From DATEVL01 sp035471625 (GTDB lineage Bacteria; Chloroflexota; Anaerolineae; Anaerolineales; E44-bin32), in the NCBI GenBank assembly GCA_035471625.1, contig DATIPT010000161.1, forward strand, positions 1 to 14,063: DNA of 14,063 nt. The letters run 5' to 3'. This document shows, one piece after another, positions 1 to 6,790 of this stretch. Made by a program: the position numbers and the translations under genes. How positions within the stretch are numbered: the stretch's first letter is position 1; each line of letters starts with the position of its first letter. Below the pieces are notes generated by a model that was not told the origin of the DNA, did no database searches, and worked only from the letters and a program-made list of their open reading frames with translations.

Positions 1-393
1 CGGATGATGCACGTCATCCGCTCGCACGGCGGCTTCAATGGCGGCAAGATCCAACGTCCCATCGTCTTCGTTGGGGATGGTGCGTGGTTGCACCCCGCCC
101 AGCGCCGCCGCCCCGCCCGCTTCCAACAGGAAGATGTAGGCCGAATCGCCGACGATGATCTCGTCGCCGCGTGCGCAATGCGTCAAGACCGCGGTCAGGT
201 TCGCCATGGTCCCGCTGGGCACGAACAGGGCCGCCTCCTTGCCGATCCGCTCGGCGGCAAGACGCTCGAGTTCGATGACGGTCGGATCGTCGCCGAGAAC
301 ATCGTCCCCCACGATCGCCTCAGCCATCGCCTGCCGCATCACCGGCGTGGGACGCGTGACAGTGTCGGAGCGCAGGTCAACAACTGCGTGCAT
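1..393 (-). CDS. ltaE: Low-specificity L-threonine aldolase, N-terminal part (3' end outside window)
   Basis: The 131 visible codons encode the start of a PLP-dependent, fold-type I threonine aldolase, which cleaves L-threonine or allo-threonine to glycine and acetaldehyde in the cytoplasm. The family signature DLRSDTVTRPT spans residues 6-16. It is followed by the conserved GDDVLGDDPTV segment (29-39) and FVPSGTMANL (57-66), the region that contacts the PLP phosphate. The PLP-binding lysine would lie beyond the left edge and cannot be checked. The ATG at 393 is preceded by GGAGG nine bases upstream, and this SD directly follows the TGA stop of the pseudouridine synthase gene, leaving only 14 bases between the two. 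It is therefore probably the fifth gene of the T-box-controlled transcript. The related beta-eliminating lyases are less likely given the N-terminal signature. Confidence 0.9.
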   Translation of the reverse strand, partial: MHAVVDLRSDTVTRPTPVMRQAMAEAIVGDDVLGDDPTVIELERLAAERIGKEAALFVPSGTMANLTAVLTHCARGDEIIVGDSAYIFLLEAGGAAALGGVQPRTIPNEDDGTLDLAAIEAAVRADDVHHP

Positions 394-407
394 CGAAACG
401 GACCTCC

Positions 408-1373
408 TCAGTCGACCACGCGGCCGCGGGCCGACTCGATCGCTCGCAGCAGGTCCGGCGGGATCGGAGCCTCAAAGGCGCGTTCCCCATCCCCGTCGCC
501 GGGCAGTCGGAATTCCAGAATCCAGGCGTGCAGCATCTGACGGACGACGTCCAAAGACGGGGTTCGCCGACCGTAGATCCGATCGCCGACGATCGGGCAC
601 CCCAGAAAGGCGAGGTGCACACGCAGCTGATGCGTCCGGCCGGTCTCCGGACGCAGCTCGAGAAGCGTGTGCCGCTCGAAGGCTTCGCGCACGTGATAGA
701 TGGTTGCCGCCGGCCGTCCCCGTTCCTCGGCAACGACCGCCATCCGCTGCCGGTGCCGCGGATCCCGCCCCACGGCGGCCTCGATGCGGCCCTCACGGGC
801 CGGTGGCTTTCCGTCGACCAGCGCCAGGTAGCGTTTCTCGACGGTCCGGCGCGAGAACTGGTCCTGGACATGGCGCAGCGCCGGTTCGTTCTTGGCCACC
901 ACGATCAGGCCGGAGGTATCGCGATCCAGCCGGTGGATGATCCCAGGTCGGATCTCGCCGCCCACCGGCTGGAGATCCGGGGCGTGGGCCAAGACCGCGT
1001 TGACGAGGGTCTGCGAAGCATGTCCCGGCGCCGGATGCACAACCATCCCGGCCGGCTTGTTGATGACGATCAGGTCGGCGTCTTCGTAGACGATGTCGAG
1101 GGGGATCGCCTCGGCGAGAAGTCTCGACGGCTCGGCCGGCGGCAGCTCGACGTCCAGGCGCTCGCCGCCGAACAGGCGGTGTCCCGGCTTGCTGACGACG
1201 GTTCCCTCGACGCCGACCCGCCCGTCCCGGACCCAGGCCTGGACCCGCGAACGGCTCTGCCCGGGGACCATCGCCGTCAAGACCTGGTCCAGACGACCCC
1301 CTTCCGGCGGCGCACGCAGCCGCAGCCGTTCGCCGGCGGGATCAGGCCCCTTCGGCTTCCTTGCCTCCGGCAT
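408..1373 (-). CDS. rluD: RluA/RluD-family 23S rRNA pseudouridine synthase
   Basis: This 321-residue protein isomerises specific uridines to pseudouridine, most likely in large-subunit rRNA. An S4-like RNA-binding domain covers roughly residues 26-85 (GRLDQVLTAM... SRSRVQAWVRDGRV). The RluA-type catalytic domain follows, with the signature HRLDRDTSG at 147-155; Asp150 is the expected catalytic aspartate. Other family blocks visible are VINKPAGMVVHP (103-114), KRYLALVDG (180-188) and RPETGRTHQLRVHL (241-254). Its length is normal for the RluD subgroup. The ATG at 1373 lies inside lspA, giving a 32-base overlap, so translational coupling is likely; the SD is weak. The lspA-rluD gene order is common in bacteria. 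The exact target position (RluD versus RluC type) cannot be told from sequence alone. Confidence 0.93.
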   Translation of the reverse strand: MPEARKPKGPDPAGERLRLRAPPEGGRLDQVLTAMVPGQSRSRVQAWVRDGRVGVEGTVVSKPGHRLFGGERLDVELPPAEPSRLLAEAIPLDIVYEDADLIVINKPAGMVVHPAPGHASQTLVNAVLAHAPDLQPVGGEIRPGIIHRLDRDTSGLIVVAKNEPALRHVQDQFSRRTVEKRYLALVDGKPPAREGRIEAAVGRDPRHRQRMAVVAEERGRPAATIYHVREAFERHTLLELRPETGRTHQLRVHLAFLGCPIVGDRIYGRRTPSLDVVRQMLHAWILEFRLPGDGDGERAFEAPIPPDLLRAIESARGRVVD

Positions 1374-1902
1374 GAACGTCTTGATCCGCGTCTGCGGCCT
1401 CCTGCTTGCGTCGACGCTCGTCCACCCACATCGCCGCGAGCAGCAGCGCCGTCCCGACGGTGATGCTCGCGTCGGCCACGTTGAAGACCGGGAAGGTGGC
1501 GATCGAGATGAAGTCGGTGACTGTCCCGATCAGGATCCGATCAATGAGGTTCCCGACCGCCCCGCCCAACTGCAGCGCCAAGGCAATCCGCATCGCGACG
1601 TGCGACTCAGGCACCCGCGGGAAGTAGTACAGGATGGCGGCCGTTACGCCGATCGCAATGATCGTGAAGATCGTCCCCGCCGACGGCAAGAGCCCGAAGG
1701 CCGCACCGGTGTTGTTCCAATGGACGATGCGAACGAACGGCTCCAGGACGGCCACCGGGCTCCACGTCTCCCCGAGCTCCAACTGGGTCCGCACCAGAAA
1801 CTTCGACCACTGATCCATCGCCAGGACCAAGCCCGAGATCGCACCCAGGAAGAGGTAGGCACGCATGCGCTGCTGTCTTGAGACCGCGGAAGGTTCGAGC
1901 AT
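1342..1902 (-). CDS. lspA: Lipoprotein signal peptidase II (LspA)
   Basis: This 186-residue inner-membrane aspartyl protease removes the signal peptide from diacylglyceryl-modified prolipoproteins. The family motifs are present: NNTGAAFGLL (63-72), GGAVGNLIDR (113-122, catalytic Asp121) and FPVFNVADASI (137-147, catalytic Asp144). Hydrophobic segments at about 15-30, 75-95, 104-118 and 143-159 fit the four-helix topology. The frame stays open upstream into ileS, but I chose the ATG at 1902, 10 bases after the ileS stop; an alternative ATG at 1866 (MRAYLF) would remove 12 residues. Neither has a strong SD. The charged tail (about 161-186) is longer than usual and overlaps the start of rluD. 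A substrate is encoded in this window: the M23 lipoprotein at 9233-10279 carries an LGSC lipobox. Confidence 0.95.
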   Translation of the reverse strand: MLEPSAVSRQQRMRAYLFLGAISGLVLAMDQWSKFLVRTQLELGETWSPVAVLEPFVRIVHWNNTGAAFGLLPSAGTIFTIIAIGVTAAILYYFPRVPESHVAMRIALALQLGGAVGNLIDRILIGTVTDFISIATFPVFNVADASITVGTALLLAAMWVDERRRKQEAADADQDVHAGGKEAEGA

Positions 1903-1912
1903 AGATGCGATT

Positions 1913-4900
1913 CTACCCGACTGGTTCCGGTCGCGGCGATACCCGAAGGCGCAGGTGCTCGCCTTCGAAGTCGAACGAGGCGGTGAGGGAGTCGTCGGCC
2001 AGGTCCTGCCGTTCCAGGCGATCGGCGAGGACCTCGGAGGCAAGGTACGCTCGGTGGGCCTCGATGGCTTCCGCCAGGCGAGGGCTGGCGTGGTACTCCA
2101 CCTCGATCCGCTGAGCGATCTGCAGCCCCGCCTGGCGCCGCCATTCCTGAATTCGTCGGACCGCTTCCCTCGCCAAGCCTTCTCTCTCCAACGCGGGCGT
2201 CAGGTCGGTCGCCAGTGCAGCCACGTAGGGGCCATCGACGGCCGCGGAGAATCCGGCGTGCGCCTCGGCATGGACTTCGACTTCGTCGGGAAGGATTGCC
2301 AGGGTCTCCCCCCCGACGACGACCTCGAGTGCTTCGCCGCTGGCCAGGCGTCGTGCCGCCATCTCCGGATCCAGCGCCAACAGCGCTGCCCGTATCGGCG
2401 GGAACCGAGCACCGTACTTCTGGCCAAGCTGGCGCGGCAGCGGCTTCAAGCGGTAGTCCACGGCCTCGGTCGCCGTGTCCAGCACGCGGACCGATTTGAC
2501 GTTCAGCTCCTCGGCCAGAAGGGCGGCATGCCGCCGGAGCGTCTCCCCCTCGGCCGCATTCCGAACGGCGAAGGCCGCCTCACTCAAGGGCTGGCGGACC
2601 TTGCGACCGGCCTGGCTCCGGGCGGCGTGACCGAGCGACGCCAAGCGCAGAACCAGGGCCATCTCGCCGACGAGCCCCGGGTTGCGAGCCGCGGCATCGC
2701 CTTCCGGCCACGCTAGATGATGGACACTGGCCGGGGCCTTCTCATCGAAACTGCGGACGAGATTCTGATACATCGCTTCGGTCACGAACGGAACGAAGGG
2801 CGCCAGCAGTCGGACGAACGTCGTCAAGACCGTGTACAAGGTAGCATAGGCGTAGCCCTTGTCGGCATCGGAGGCAGCACTGGCTCCAGTTCGAGACCAG
2901 AATCGCCTACGGCTGCGGCGCAGGTACCAGTTGCTGAGCTCGTCAAGGAACTGCTGGGCCGCGCTCGTCGCCAGGTGCGGCTCAAAGGAATCCATCCTCG
3001 CCGTCATCTCGTCGCACAGTTCGACCAGCCTCGCCAGGATCCAGCGGTCGAGCAACGGGGGCTCCCCGTCTGGAGGGCTCTGAGCCGGGGTCCAACCGTC
3101 GATGAGCGCGTACGTCACGAAGAAGTTGTAGATATTCCAAAGCGGCAATAGGAATTGGCGGCGGGTTTCGTCGGCATGGTGATAGCCGAACAGGAGATCC
3201 TTTTCCGGTCGCTGGCTGGTGTACAGCCAGCGCATGACATCTACTCCCATGCGGTCGGCGGCTTCGTTGAACTCGACCATGTTCCCGGCCGACTTGTGCA
3301 TCGCCCGCCCATCCTCCGCCAGCAGCGTGGCGTAGGTGAAGACATCACGAAACGGCGCCTTTCGCTCCAGGATCGTGCTCATCGTGATCAGGCTGTAGAA
3401 CCAGTTGCGGAACTGGCCGGGGAACGACTCGCTGATCATATCGGCCGGAAACCATGTCGCCCAGTAGTCGCGGTCGTGGCGGTACCGGAGGGTGCTCATC
3501 GCCACGATCCCGGCATCCAGCCACGGGTTCCCCACATCCGGGATGCGCGAGACGGTCCCGCCGCAGCGGCTGCAGGCGATCTTGACGGCGTCCACATACG
3601 GACGGTGCGGGGAATGTCCGTCAAAAGACTCCCATCCCTCCACGGCGCGCCGTTGCAGTTCCTCCCGGCTCCCGATGACGTCGATCTGCTGGCACGCTGG
3701 GCACTCGTAGATCGGAAGCGCCAGTCCCCAGTAGCGCTTCTTGGAGATCATCCAGTCGTGCATGTTGCGAAGCCAATCGAGCTCCCGCTCCTTGCCGAAG
3801 TCCGGGTGCCAGCCCGTTTCCCGCTGGACGACGTCCATCAGCTGCAGACGCAGATTCGAGTCCATCTCGTCGCTGGTCACTTCGTCCCACGGCTTCTCTA
3901 AGGGCGCGCCCATCGCGATGAACCATTCGTCAACCAGGCGAAACACCAGCTCGCTCGAACAGCGCCAACAAACAGGGTAGCGATGGCTGTAGTCGTCGAT
4001 CGCGTACGCCAGCCCGCGCGCCTTCAGGTCCTCCAGGATGGACGAGCGCGCCTCTTCCGCATGCTGGCCGGTGAGCCAATCGAACCCAGGGAGAAACAGC
4101 GCCCCTTCGTCGAGCGGCGCCACCACGGGCAGACCGTCGCGCTTGCTCAGGGCGAAGTCCTCGGCGCCGCATCCGGGCGCGATGTGAACAATGCCCGTCC
4201 CCTCGACTTCGCCGACCTCATCCCACAGGATGACCCGGTGCGCCTCCGGCGCACCTCTGTCCCTTGCGGCGGGAAGGTGGTCGAAGGGCCCAGCGTAGCT
4301 CCAGCCTTCCAGGTCCTTTCCCCGGAGGGAGCCAACGACTTCGTAGGGTCCGCGCAACATCCCCAAGGTGCCGCGACTCAAGTAGAACGTTTCGTCGCCC
4401 TGCCGGGCCTGGACGTACTCCAAGTCCGGTCCGACTGCGGCGGCGACGTTCGAGGTAAGCGTCCAGGGAGTCGTCGTCCAGACCAGGAGGCTTTCGCCAG
4501 GCCTGCCCCGCAAAGGGAAGCGTAGCGTTACGCTCGGGTGGACGATCTCTTGGTACCCCTCCGTGACGATCTCATGCTGGCTCAGGCCGGTACCGCATCG
4601 CCCGCACCACGGCATGACATCGTGGCCCTTGTAGATCCAGCCGCGCTGATGACACTCCTTGAGCAAGTGCCAGATCGTGTAGTTGTTCTCGTCAGAGAAA
4701 GTGAAATACGAGCCGCCCAGTTCGGCCGAGCCCAGCCGCCCGACGATCGCCTCGGCCGTATCCTCGACCGGCCCGGAGGGCCCGTCCAACGTCACAGCCT
4801 GGAGCGGGTCCTCTCCGAGGGCGTCGCGCAGCCGCTCAAGATCCTCCGGTCGGTTCCAATCCATCCAATAGCCGAGGCGAATGCTCTGGCGGGTTTGGAC

Positions 4901-5287
4901 GGCGGCGAAACGCAGGACCTTCTGCTTGCACAGCAAAATGAACTTGTCGATCCCGAGGTTCTCGATGTCGCGCTTGCTCGTGAAGCCGAGATCCCGCTCA
5001 ACATTAACCTCGACCCACAACCCTTGGCAGTCGAAGCCGTTCTGGTAGCGGGTATGTTTGCCCCGCATCGCTTCGAACCGATGGAAGAGGTCCTTGTAGG
5101 TCCGGCCCCAGCCGTGATGCACGCCCATCGGGTTGTTGGCCGTGATCGGCCCATCGATGAAGGACCACCGCGGTCCGTCCTGGCGGAGCTGGCGGAGCCG
5201 CGCAAACGCCCGAGTGTCCTCCCACAGCCGCAGGATGGCGTGCTCCTGTTCCACGAAGTCGACGTTCGCCGGGACTGGCTTGAACAT
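1913..5287 (-). CDS. ileS: Isoleucyl-tRNA synthetase with altered HIGH (GVHH) and KMSKS (AMHKS) motifs
   Basis: This 1124-residue class I synthetase charges tRNA-Ile. The first nucleotide-binding block DGPITANNPMGVHHGWGRTY lies at 45-64. Where the class I HxGH motif is expected it reads GVHH (55-58), with the first and third positions exchanged. The CP1 editing domain is intact: WTTTPWTLTSN (270-280) and GTGIVHIAPGCGAEDF (363-378, Asp377). The CWRC motif (440-443) and WFYSLITMSTIL (629-640) are typical IleRS. The KMSKS loop reads RAMHKSAGN (661-669). The anticodon-binding domain begins around 745 and includes NWYLRRSRRRFW (786-797). The length and NWYxRRSRRRFW match the eukaryote-like IleRS2 group associated with mupirocin resistance. 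The ATG at 5287 has GGAGGAG seven bases upstream, encoded by the last codons of alaX; the two genes are four bases apart. Expression is probably controlled by the Ile T-box upstream of alaX. Confidence 0.96.
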   Translation of the reverse strand: MFKPVPANVDFVEQEHAILRLWEDTRAFARLRQLRQDGPRWSFIDGPITANNPMGVHHGWGRTYKDLFHRFEAMRGKHTRYQNGFDCQGLWVEVNVERDLGFTSKRDIENLGIDKFILLCKQKVLRFAAVQTRQSIRLGYWMDWNRPEDLERLRDALGEDPLQAVTLDGPSGPVEDTAEAIVGRLGSAELGGSYFTFSDENNYTIWHLLKECHQRGWIYKGHDVMPWCGRCGTGLSQHEIVTEGYQEIVHPSVTLRFPLRGRPGESLLVWTTTPWTLTSNVAAAVGPDLEYVQARQGDETFYLSRGTLGMLRGPYEVVGSLRGKDLEGWSYAGPFDHLPAARDRGAPEAHRVILWDEVGEVEGTGIVHIAPGCGAEDFALSKRDGLPVVAPLDEGALFLPGFDWLTGQHAEEARSSILEDLKARGLAYAIDDYSHRYPVCWRCSSELVFRLVDEWFIAMGAPLEKPWDEVTSDEMDSNLRLQLMDVVQRETGWHPDFGKERELDWLRNMHDWMISKKRYWGLALPIYECPACQQIDVIGSREELQRRAVEGWESFDGHSPHRPYVDAVKIACSRCGGTVSRIPDVGNPWLDAGIVAMSTLRYRHDRDYWATWFPADMISESFPGQFRNWFYSLITMSTILERKAPFRDVFTYATLLAEDGRAMHKSAGNMVEFNEAADRMGVDVMRWLYTSQRPEKDLLFGYHHADETRRQFLLPLWNIYNFFVTYALIDGWTPAQSPPDGEPPLLDRWILARLVELCDEMTARMDSFEPHLATSAAQQFLDELSNWYLRRSRRRFWSRTGASAASDADKGYAYATLYTVLTTFVRLLAPFVPFVTEAMYQNLVRSFDEKAPASVHHLAWPEGDAAARNPGLVGEMALVLRLASLGHAARSQAGRKVRQPLSEAAFAVRNAAEGETLRRHAALLAEELNVKSVRVLDTATEAVDYRLKPLPRQLGQKYGARFPPIRAALLALDPEMAARRLASGEALEVVVGGETLAILPDEVEVHAEAHAGFSAAVDGPYVAALATDLTPALEREGLAREAVRRIQEWRRQAGLQIAQRIEVEYHASPRLAEAIEAHRAYLASEVLADRLERQDLADDSLTASFDFEGEHLRLRVSPRPEPVG

Positions 5288-5291
5288 CCGG

Positions 5292-6002
5292 TCACTCCTC
5301 CAGGCCGAGGACGATCCTCTTGTTGGCCGCCCCCTTGCTCTTGTAGTCGACGATGCGCAGCGGGCCTACTTCGCCGGTGCTGCGGACGTGTGTGCCTCCG
5401 TCCGCCTGGAGGTCGAGCCCTTCGATCTCCACGACGCGGACCTCCTGAATCCCCTCGGGCAGCAGGTTGATCTTCGTCCGAATGAGGTCTGGGATCTGGA
5501 ACGCCTGGGCGCGGGGCAGAATCCGGCTTCCAACGGCGCGGTTCGCCTGGACCTCGACGTTGATTGAGGCCTCGACAGCCTGCACCAGTTCCTGGCGCAT
5601 CGTCGGGAACTCGAAGTCCATGCGCCCCTGGAGCGGCGTCATCTGCCCTCCGGTCACGCTTGCGCGGTAGTCTCGCCAGATCACACCGCACAGGATGTGC
5701 ATGGCGGTGTGTGTGCGCATCAGTTTGTAGCGACGATCCCAATCCAGGGCCCCGACGACGGTCTGCCCGATGCCGGGGAGCTCCCCCTCGAGCTCCAGCC
5801 AGACGTCTGCAGCGTTCTTGCGGGCAGCGACGATACGCGCTGCGCCGCCGGCGAAGCGGAGTTCTCCTTCGTCTGAAGGCTGGCCCCCACCGCCGGGATA
5901 GAAGCCCGTCCGATCGAGGCAGACCCATCTGCCCTCGACACCGGTCACCGTGGCCTCAAACTCCTGCGCGTACGCGTCTTCGTAGTACAGGAGAATACTC
6001 AT
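5292..6002 (-). CDS. alaX: Alanyl-tRNA editing protein, AlaX family
   Basis: This 236-residue protein resembles the free-standing editing domain of AlaRS, which hydrolyses Ser-tRNA-Ala (and Gly-tRNA-Ala) in trans. The motif RTGFYPGGGGQPSD is present; this glycine-rich element marks the AlaX-M type that discriminates serine. The zinc motif HTAMH follows at 98-102. The second zinc motif reads ADGGTHVRSTGEVG, so the aspartate at 201 sits where many family members carry cysteine; the histidine of GGTH is kept. I prefer the ATG at 6002, with GGAGG six bases upstream; a GTG directly before it would add one residue. The gene is first in the T-box operon and ends four bases before ileS. Cotranscription with ileS, not alaS, is notable. 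The family call is firm; the substrate is inferred. Confidence 0.92.
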   Translation of the reverse strand: MSILLYYEDAYAQEFEATVTGVEGRWVCLDRTGFYPGGGGQPSDEGELRFAGGAARIVAARKNAADVWLELEGELPGIGQTVVGALDWDRRYKLMRTHTAMHILCGVIWRDYRASVTGGQMTPLQGRMDFEFPTMRQELVQAVEASINVEVQANRAVGSRILPRAQAFQIPDLIRTKINLLPEGIQEVRVVEIEGLDLQADGGTHVRSTGEVGPLRIVDYKSKGAANKRIVLGLEE

Positions 6003-6034
6003 CACCGACCTCCGCTCACCGTCGCGCGATCAAA

Positions 6035-6066
6035 CGAAAAGCCCCCGTCCACTCAGGGACGAGGGC
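6035..6066 (-). terminator. T-box intrinsic terminator
   Basis: GCCCTCGTCC (6066-6057) pairs over ten base pairs (one G-U) with GGACGGGGGC (6050-6041) around a six-base loop, followed by TTTT. The 5' arm contains GTCCCT-type sequence that can instead pair with AGGG of the T-box at 6091, giving mutually exclusive terminator and antiterminator forms. It ends about 33 bases before the alaX start codon, so uncharged tRNA-Ile should be needed for full read-through. Confidence 0.92.
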
Positions 6067-6321
6067 CCGCTGGCTCCCGTGGTACCACCCTGCTTCCCGC
6101 TCCGAGGCGGGCGCTCTGTCGGGTACGGCCGTGGGGCTTATACCCGCAATCCGGGTAACGGCGGATGAGGCCGGCTCGCCTACTGGCGCCTGGATCGGCG
6201 GGTTCAGCTCGCGGCTCAGGAGGGATTTTCGGCGCCCAGGCCAGCCCCGCTCACACCACCCCGGGTTCGCTGACAGGCCACGGACGCGTACTCGTCTCCG
6301 TCGTCGCCAAGTCTCGATTGA
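6041..6321 (-). ncRNA. T-box leader RNA (proposed Ile specifier) upstream of alaX-ileS
   Basis: The leader of the alaX-ileS transcript has the parts of a transcriptional T-box riboswitch, which binds uncharged tRNA and prevents termination. In transcript order there is GACGAGTA (6296-6289) in the 5' side of Stem I and GGTGTGAGC (6257-6249) in its distal part. The specifier-loop segment GAAAATCCCTCCTGAGC follows (6230-6214), in which ATC (6226-6224) is the proposed isoleucine codon. The T-box AGGGTGGTACCACGG is at 6091-6077, and the antiterminator 3' side CGTCCCT overlaps the terminator. ATC agrees with ileS downstream. The base after the specifier is C, whereas a purine is usual, so the exact register should be confirmed by folding. 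The 5' end is estimated from the promoter. Confidence 0.93.
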
Positions 6322-6327
6322 GTTTGG

Positions 6328-6356
6328 ATTATCGCATACGCTCGGAGGGAGGTCAA
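6328..6356 (-). promoter_or_regulatory. Sigma-70-type promoter of the T-box/alaX-ileS operon
   Basis: TTGACC (6356-6351) is separated by exactly 17 bases from GATAAT (6333-6328); each hexamer matches the sigma-70 consensus at five of six positions. The predicted start is near 6321, just before Stem I of the T-box. The -35 hexamer contains the TGA stop codon of the RNase H-like gene, so the promoter is embedded in the end of the preceding gene with no free intergenic space. Confidence 0.85.
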
Positions 6357-6781
6357 TGTCCGAACTCAGCGACCGATCGGCGGCGAGGCCGGTGTTCGAG
6401 ACGGACGCCCCCGAACCGGGAGAGCAGAGCCTGGGCTTCATCCCGCAACTCGCGCATCCGAGAGTCACGCGCCTTCCATTCGCCGCGCAGTTGCCGGATC
6501 ACCAACTGGCTGTCTCCGACAACCTGAAGATCGAGGGCTTCGGGGAGAAGCTGGCGCCCCTGAGTCTCTGCCAACGCCCGGCGAAGCCCGGCCAAGAGCG
6601 ACCAGTACTCCGCTTCGTTGTTGGTCCCGCGATTGAATTCCAGGCGATCGAGCACCTCGATCCCGGAGGCTCGTCCCTGCCCTACGATCCGATATGAGCC
6701 GTAGGCCGGGCCTGGGTTCCCTCGGCTGCCGCCGTCGAAACTCAACCTCAGGGCACTTCGTCGGGTCTTGGCCTCGGCCAT
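6353..6781 (-). CDS. RNase HI-like protein with a shortened, atypical C terminus
   Basis: This 142-residue protein belongs to the RNase H fold, which cleaves the RNA strand of RNA-DNA hybrids. The first catalytic motif SFDGGSRGNPGPAYGSY (14-30) supplies Asp16. NNEAEY (54-59) supplies Glu56, and VVGDSQLVIRQLRG (87-100) supplies Asp90. The fourth acidic residue, which normally lies in a C-terminal ADxLAN-like segment, is not visible; the protein ends RPRRRSVAEFGH. The first three catalytic residues are intact, so it may be a divergent enzyme or a nucleic-acid-binding relative. I chose the ATG at 6781 (weak GAGA SD seven bases upstream); a TTG at 6787 would add two residues. It follows the MBL-fold gene by nine bases and is probably cotranscribed with it. 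Its stop codon lies in the -35 element of the T-box promoter. Confidence 0.85.
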   Translation of the reverse strand: MAEAKTRRSALRLSFDGGSRGNPGPAYGSYRIVGQGRASGIEVLDRLEFNRGTNNEAEYWSLLAGLRRALAETQGRQLLPEALDLQVVGDSQLVIRQLRGEWKARDSRMRELRDEAQALLSRFGGVRLEHRPRRRSVAEFGH

Positions 6782-6790
6782 GCCCAAGTC

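Noticed and set aside
528..1463. Long plus-strand ORF of 311 codons
   Set aside because: It lies antisense to rluD and the end of lspA, is Arg/Pro/Asp-rich, resembles no protein and follows from the GC-rich third positions of the real genes.
4538..5470. Plus-strand ORF of 310 codons
   Set aside because: It is antisense to ileS and alaX, both of which have complete family motifs; its translation shows no domain and ends in low-complexity Arg/Pro sequence.
4792..5928. Minus-strand ORF of 378 codons overlapping alaX and ileS
   Set aside because: It is on the same strand but in another frame from two well-supported genes, with Arg-rich sequence lacking any motif.
5564..6697. Plus-strand ORF of 377 codons across the T-box leader
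   Set aside because: It runs antisense through alaX, the T-box and the RNase H-like gene, and its composition is the Arg/Ser/Pro-rich pattern of a shadow frame.
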